Source: Deltaproteobacteria bacterium
Lineage (GTDB): Bacteria > Desulfobacterota > B13-G15 > RBG-16-54-18
Reading direction: 5' to 3'
Assembly (NCBI GenBank): GCA_016927065.1
Contig: JAFGNJ010000022.1
Coordinates: 1-64,000 of the forward strand
DNA length: 64,000 nt
Shown: positions 60,035-64,000 of the stretch, in pieces
Layout: each line of letters starts with the position of its first letter
How positions within the stretch are numbered: the stretch's first letter is position 1
Notes under the pieces: model-generated
The model's database searches: none
What the model was told of the DNA's origin: nothing
What the model saw: the letters and a program-made list of their open reading frames with translations, nothing else
Program-made: the position numbers and the translations under genes

Positions 60035-60481
60035 ATGAGCAACGATGAGGTCGCACAACAAAGCAAACAAACAAAAAGAAAACGAACAATCTTCATTGGC
60101 GTTGCACTCGCCATCTTGGTCGTCGGAGGGGGAGTATTTGCGGTTGTCATGGGGTTCAGGGCCGTGATGCGATCCGGCATCACTCAAGGACCGGATGCAA
60201 TGTTTGGTGACCAACATCTCAAGACATCCGTTGCTCTTATAGAGCTCCATAAGGTAAGATATGGGAAGTATCCTTCGTCACTAAAGGACTTGAAGTTCAT
60301 AGGACAATGGGACCAGATTCATATTCATAATGTTCGATACTATCCCAGCGATGATCGCATGTCGTACTACATTGAGGTTACTAGAGGCTGGGTGGGCAAG
60401 CCTGCGCTTGAGATGCCGGACGAGTTCTGGAAAGGCACTGGATACAACAAAAATCTAAAAAGATCAGGGGGCAGGCCTTGA
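60035..60481 (+). CDS. single-pass membrane protein, pseudopilin-like C-terminus
   Basis: This 148-residue protein has a lysine-rich cytosolic start, one helix at about 20-42, and an extracytoplasmic domain. The segment ALIELHKVRYGKYPSSLKDL resembles the region after the helix in type II secretion pseudopilins, but no prepilin peptidase site is visible. The last codons fall in a repeat copy, so the protein ends GGRP. No secretion genes are adjacent. Confidence 0.55.
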   Translation: MSNDEVAQQSKQTKRKRTIFIGVALAILVVGGGVFAVVMGFRAVMRSGITQGPDAMFGDQHLKTSVALIELHKVRYGKYPSSLKDLKFIGQWDQIHIHNVRYYPSDDRMSYYIEVTRGWVGKPALEMPDEFWKGTGYNKNLKRSGGRP

Positions 60482-60492
60482 CTGAGGACAAT
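60462..60492 (+). repeat. downstream repeat family, copy at 60462
   Basis: GATCAGGGGGCAGGCCTTGA then CTGAGGACAA. It supplies the stop codon TGA of the preceding gene. Confidence 0.7.
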
Positions 60493-60552
60493 TTAATTGA
60501 AGTGGAAAAGAAGAGGACGTAGTTAAAACTATCAAACAACTTGGAGCATGAA

Positions 60553-61071
60553 ATGAAAAAGAATACTCTGAGCAAGCTGTTTTGGGTGTTTTGGTGTTCC
60601 ACAACGATATTGACCGGCATCCTGGCCGGGTTTTTGGTTTCACATGCCATCATGCTGGGGCGGTTCTTCCAGTGGTTTCTGGAATCAGGCAATGAAAATT
60701 TACTGCACCAGACATATACCGTCTTCCGTGCAGCCAGCAGTCCGCACATCGCGTACAATATCCCCCTGTCTCTGGCCTTTGTCATTGGCATTATTTGGAC
60801 CGTGCTGGCCTTTATTGTAAAGAGGGACAGAATCATTGCTGTGACTGCGGGGTTATCAACGGTATGGGTGAGCGCGATCTTTTTTGGCACCAACTTTGGC
60901 GAAGCGGAAGAGGCGGTGATGACCGCCACGGCGGATGCCAGGCTGACACAGCTCTACACCGCGCTCAACCTGCCGATCCACACGCTCTTCGCCGCCATGT
61001 ATGTGGTCAGCTTATTCCTCCTGCTCCTTGTCCCCCTTAAAGGCCAATGGCCCAAAGCCCGGAAGAGATAG
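60553..61071 (+). CDS. four-helix membrane protein, unknown function
   Basis: This 172-residue protein starts at the ATG with TTGGAG 7 nt upstream. Hydrophobic segments lie at about 8-30, 64-84, 92-112 and 138-160, with a basic end (KGQWPKARKR). No family is recognised. GC content is nearer to the core genome than that of the flanking genes. Confidence 0.6.
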   Translation: MKKNTLSKLFWVFWCSTTILTGILAGFLVSHAIMLGRFFQWFLESGNENLLHQTYTVFRAASSPHIAYNIPLSLAFVIGIIWTVLAFIVKRDRIIAVTAGLSTVWVSAIFFGTNFGEAEEAVMTATADARLTQLYTALNLPIHTLFAAMYVVSLFLLLLVPLKGQWPKARKR

Positions 61072-61189
61072 ACCGGTCTGTGAGAGAAATTTAGAAAAGA
61101 AGAGTTCAGACTTTTATGCTTCATAATGCCCACAAAGCACTAAACTGCTATTACTGCCATTCCCGGCGTTGATAAAAAGGAAGCGTAGT

Positions 61190-61393
61190 ATGTTGGGCAG
61201 ACTCTTGCCACTTTTTGTTGGATTGATCTTAATTTTTGGAGGGATATACACCTTTTTCTTCAGAACATTTGATAGCTGGAAATATGGCCTAGTAGATATG
61301 GGGCCATTTCATTCAGTAATAGGGGTGATATTTGTGATGATAGGACTATTTTTGAGTTATACAACAGTAAGAAACATGATTAAACGTAAGTAA
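61190..61393 (+). CDS. small two-helix membrane protein
   Basis: This 67-residue protein starts at an ATG with AAGGAAG 7 nt upstream. Its helices lie at about 3-22 and 40-58, and it ends with a basic tail (NMIKRK). No family is recognised. Confidence 0.6.
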   Translation: MLGRLLPLFVGLILIFGGIYTFFFRTFDSWKYGLVDMGPFHSVIGVIFVMIGLFLSYTTVRNMIKRK

Positions 61394-61405
61394 AACAGCA
61401 GTAGA

Positions 61406-61434
61406 GATCGGGATCAGGCCTTGACTGAGGACAA
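61406..61434 (+). repeat. downstream repeat family, copy at 61406
   Basis: GATCGGGATCAGGCCTTGAC then TGAGGACAA. It is the best consensus copy, 12 bp after the small membrane-protein gene. Confidence 0.7.
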
Positions 61435-61472
61435 GTTACTTCAAAAATAAAAATGCTCAGGAAGGATACGTG

Positions 61473-62474
61473 ATGGAAAATGTAATCGCAAAGGTATTCA
61501 AAATTGTATGCACCTCCGCACTCATCTCTGCGGTGGTTTATTTCGGTATTGTTGCTGTTTTCATGCTGACGGGCAAATACGAAAAACCCGATCCAGCGCA
61601 CCGTGGCCCGGCCTTCGATGAGTTGTATATCGATTACTCAAGCCTCCCTGCATTAAAAAACTTCACAGTCAGAGACGGCACACAGTTGGCGTACCGCCAC
61701 TATCCGGCAGAATCCGATAAGATTGTCATCCTGTTACACGGCGCGGGCGGGCACAACCGGTACTTTCTACCGTTGGCCGAGTTCATAAGCTCGGAAGGTT
61801 TGGCCCAGGTATACACCCCGGATTTGCGGGGACATGGGCTCACACCGAAAAGACGAGGGGATGTGGACTACATCGGCCAATTTGAAGATGATCTGGCTGA
61901 TCTTATCGCTCTGATCCAGAAGGATAATCCAAAGTCAATGCTGATTATGGGCGGGCATTCATCCGGTGGCGGGCTCGCCGTACGCTTTGCCGGAAGCCAA
62001 TACGGGCATCAAGCCGATGCCTACCTGCTTATGTCTCCCTACCTGAAATATAACGCGCCAACGACGCGGCCTAACTCTGGTGGATTCGCGATGCCGAACA
62101 CCGGCCGCATCGCTGGGCTTGTCATGCTCAATAATATAGGGATTCGTTGGCTTAATGATCTGACGGTCATAAAGTTTAACATGCCGGAAAGGACTCGTGA
62201 CGGGACCGAAACCCTATCGTATTCTTATCGTCTTATGACGGCGTACGCCCCTCATAACTATACAAAAGATCTCAGTGCCATCACCCAACCCCTGCTTGTT
62301 GTTGTTGGAACACAAGACGAAAGCATGGTCTGCGATCAATATGAACCCGTTATTTCGCAATACACACAAGTTCAAGTGAAGCAATTGGAGGGTGTTTCAC
62401 ACATGGGCGTGGTTGTTTGCCCTGAAGTCCGACCCGTTATTAAGGAATGGCTGGAAGGTCTCGGCGAACCATAG
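61473..62474 (+). CDS. alpha/beta hydrolase (monoacylglycerol lipase-like), membrane-anchored
   Basis: This 333-residue protein has an N-terminal anchor (about 13-33) and a hydrolase_4-type alpha/beta domain. The oxyanion region is LLHGAGGH, the nucleophile elbow is GGHSSGGG, the acid is the Asp of VVGTQDES and the catalytic His is in GVSHMG. It probably cleaves a lipid ester on the outer side of the membrane. The ATG at 61473 directly follows a GTG, with AAGGA upstream. The enzyme has no operon partner. Confidence 0.82.
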   Translation: MENVIAKVFKIVCTSALISAVVYFGIVAVFMLTGKYEKPDPAHRGPAFDELYIDYSSLPALKNFTVRDGTQLAYRHYPAESDKIVILLHGAGGHNRYFLPLAEFISSEGLAQVYTPDLRGHGLTPKRRGDVDYIGQFEDDLADLIALIQKDNPKSMLIMGGHSSGGGLAVRFAGSQYGHQADAYLLMSPYLKYNAPTTRPNSGGFAMPNTGRIAGLVMLNNIGIRWLNDLTVIKFNMPERTRDGTETLSYSYRLMTAYAPHNYTKDLSAITQPLLVVVGTQDESMVCDQYEPVISQYTQVQVKQLEGVSHMGVVVCPEVRPVIKEWLEGLGEP

Positions 62475-62496
62475 AAAAAAATGGGAATCGAAATAT

Positions 62497-63015
62497 TTGT
62501 TAAACAAGTATACAATAAAGACAATACCAATATTTTTTCTGGCACTATTGACATTTCTAACGGGAATTAATGCATGTGGCAATCATGGGGGAGAAAATAA
62601 GGTGACGCACACGACGATAAAAGAAATAACCTATCATTTCGGGGATGCTTCAGTCCCTCCGAATTATCACAGGAGCTATACGGTGACGATTACTGCCGAT
62701 AGCGTTAAAATTGTCGTAGATTCGTATGGAGATATCTTAGTTGAGGAGGAATATGAAATTACATCAAAACAATTTGATGATATGCAAAGGTCTCTGGAAA
62801 GATATAACATTAGAAATTGTACATTGGGTGATAACGAAGGGTGTACGGGGGGAACGAGCGAAAGTATTTCATACGTGAACGATAACAATGAAATATTTTC
62901 CGGAACAGTGTATCATTGTGGCGGAGAAGACACGGGAAACCTGTGCGGTGATATTGGAAGTTTTGCAGATGATGTCAAAAAGTTGGTGCCAAACCTGGAG
63001 AAACTACTTTTATAA
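62497..63015 (+). CDS. putative lipoprotein, unknown function
   Basis: From a TTG at 62497 the protein has a signal peptide (TIPIFFLALLTFLTGINAC) with a lipobox-like INAC. The mature part of about 145 residues has paired Cys (CTLGDNEGC, CGGEDTGNLC) that may form disulfides. A longer frame overlaps the hydrolase gene in another frame and is unlikely to be coding. The start codon is uncertain because no ATG fits the signal peptide. No family is recognised. Confidence 0.55.
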   Translation: MLNKYTIKTIPIFFLALLTFLTGINACGNHGGENKVTHTTIKEITYHFGDASVPPNYHRSYTVTITADSVKIVVDSYGDILVEEEYEITSKQFDDMQRSLERYNIRNCTLGDNEGCTGGTSESISYVNDNNEIFSGTVYHCGGEDTGNLCGDIGSFADDVKKLVPNLEKLLL

Positions 63016-63056
63016 ATGTTCGTTGATAAATATAATAAATACAACAGGAGGCAAAA

Positions 63057-63419
63057 ATGAGCGAAGACGTGATGGCAGCCATCGATGTAATGGCGTATGG
63101 CTATGAAGTGACAGTCTTGATTAACGGGATCGACATCGGAGTAAAGGGCGGCAAGTCAGAATCAAAAAGGCTCTTTGGCGCGAACCACTCCATGGTATCT
63201 GAACTCCCCGAGGAACTGAAGAATCTCGCGTGTTTGAAGTCCGGGGAAAATGAACTGAAAATCACGTACAAGCGCCTCAAGGAGGTAGATTCCACTGGAC
63301 TGACCGTTGAGGTCAAATCAGAGGAGCAATTTGCGAACAATGAACATGCGTTTTTTCATAGAGAAGACCCAAATGAGGATTATGACTTAAAAAACATAAC
63401 AGGGAAGTTTACGGTCTAA
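63057..63419 (+). CDS. small soluble protein, unknown function
   Basis: This 120-residue protein has ACAGGAGG 5 nt upstream of its ATG. It is beta-rich and polar (GYEVTVLINGIDIGVKGG, NELKITYKRL), with no signal peptide or membrane segment. No family is recognised; the pattern suggests a small beta-sandwich. Confidence 0.65.
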   Translation: MSEDVMAAIDVMAYGYEVTVLINGIDIGVKGGKSESKRLFGANHSMVSELPEELKNLACLKSGENELKITYKRLKEVDSTGLTVEVKSEEQFANNEHAFFHREDPNEDYDLKNITGKFTV

Positions 63420-63520
63420 TATGGCGGGTGTTCAGCTCAAGATCAGAAGGGAACCCTAGTGTAGTCTATTATGAATTGTATCGATAATTCCAATATGTTA
63501 CCTGCATTAAAAAACCGCAT

Positions 63521-64000
63521 ATGGATAGGAAGCGTATAATTTCAGGAGTTATAGTTGGTGCCATACTTTTCGGTATTGGATTCTTTTTTTTAAAGCCGGC
63601 GGGTTTCAATAATAGAGGCAAACTTAACCATTTGAAATCCAGAGACCAAAAACCTCTGATCCTAACCGCCAACGATGGAACACAGAAAGAAAAGCATAAA
63701 ATCAAAGAGTATGCCTCGATGATGGGAGACAAGCAAGAAGCTAAGGAAATTGGACGAGATGGTAACTTTATCGCCTATGACAACGGGGTGGTGTATGATA
63801 CCAGGACCGGCCTTGAATGGTTTGTGGGCCTTGATAAAAATACAAATTGGAAAACCGCCAAATCCTGGGTTGAAAATCTTGATGCGGCAGGCAGTGATTG
63901 GCGCATGCCCTCTACGGAGGAGTTACGAACCCTTTTTAAAAAAGGCGCTGGCGAGAATAATATGAGCCCTCTTTTAAAAAGCAGGGGGTGGTTTGTCTGG
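63521..64000 (+). CDS. DUF1566 (Lcl-domain) protein, cut off by the window end
   Basis: The open frame runs from an ATG at 63521 to the last base, giving 160 codons without a stop. It has a signal anchor at about 7-26, a charged linker, and a DUF1566 start (VYDTRTGLEWF ... WKTAKSWVENL, DWRMPSTEELRTLF). The spaced W, R, P and E residues are the domain's hallmark. DUF1566 domains are found on secreted proteins, sometimes in phage-like surface structures. No clear ribosome-binding site precedes the ATG. Confidence 0.75.
   Translation, partial: MDRKRIISGVIVGAILFGIGFFFLKPAGFNNRGKLNHLKSRDQKPLILTANDGTQKEKHKIKEYASMMGDKQEAKEIGRDGNFIAYDNGVVYDTRTGLEWFVGLDKNTNWKTAKSWVENLDAAGSDWRMPSTEELRTLFKKGAGENNMSPLLKSRGWFVW

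Noticed and set aside
54437-61470. classical integron cassette array
   Set aside because: No RYYYAAC/GTTRRRY end boxes or integrase were found in the repeats, so the array is described as cassette-like only.

Overview
The window is 64 kb of a Gram-negative, anaerobic chromosome that looks like a Desulfobacterota (former Deltaproteobacteria) member. The reasons are a complete outer-membrane and lipid A gene set in one long operon, a cluster of Etf, acyl-CoA dehydrogenase and HdrA/B/C-type flavin and Fe-S proteins, and an MvhD subunit that needs selenocysteine. This is inference from gene content; there is no rRNA in the window.

Region 1 (0.1-19.7 kb, minus strand) is a compact envelope-biogenesis operon, read from high to low coordinates: lysS, lolC/E, a TPR/double-cNMP-domain protein, lolD, bamA, ompH/skp, lpxD, fabZ, lpxA, a Gfo/Idh oxidoreductase, lpxB, msbA, a frameshifted DUF374 acyltransferase, waaA, lpxK, a soluble histidine kinase and a sigma-54 response regulator. 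Many joints overlap by 1-10 nt. Region 2 (20.0-22.2 kb, minus) holds a thiolase and an enoyl-CoA hydratase.

Region 3 (22.3-30 kb) is mixed accessory DNA: two small membrane proteins, tRNA-Ala(GGC), an endonuclease/exonuclease/phosphatase-fold protein, a secreted gluzincin, an isochorismatase-fold gene broken by an in-frame TAG next to an attC-like site, tRNA-Leu(CAA), and an lnt / secreted-protein pair.

Region 4 (30.1-45.4 kb, plus) is the metabolic centrepiece. A TetR regulator with two ACCGA/TCGGT palindromes precedes acyl-CoA dehydrogenase, an HdrD-like Fe-S oxidoreductase, etfB, etfA, an HdrA with an inserted GltD/NfnB-like NAD(P)H module, a second HdrA, a tandem HdrA-HdrA fusion, a selenocysteine MvhD (in-frame UGA plus a SECIS-like hairpin), an FrhB/FdhB-like subunit, hdrC and hdrB. 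Together these suggest a very large flavin-based electron-bifurcating or confurcating complex that joins acyl-CoA oxidation to NAD(P)H, ferredoxin and/or disulfide or formate-type carriers. I do not know a described complex of this composition.

Region 5 (45.4-48.8 kb, plus) is a molybdenum-cofactor operon (moaA, moaC, MOSC, moeA) behind a probable Moco riboswitch. Region 6 (49-53 kb, minus) carries a small secreted protein, a SEC59/VTE5-type kinase, rluB, scpB, hfq and miaA.

Region 7 (53-64 kb, plus) is an accessory array of mostly small single genes on one strand: a MntA/HepT toxin-antitoxin pair, a DUF2157/DUF4824 pair, a TIR/winged-helix protein, many short membrane proteins, an alpha/beta hydrolase, a lipoprotein and a truncated DUF1566 protein. 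Its intergenic gaps repeatedly carry two short sequence families, one after genes and one before them. It also has a 72-bp direct repeat and a MITE-like element, so it resembles a cassette array that lacks classical attC sites.
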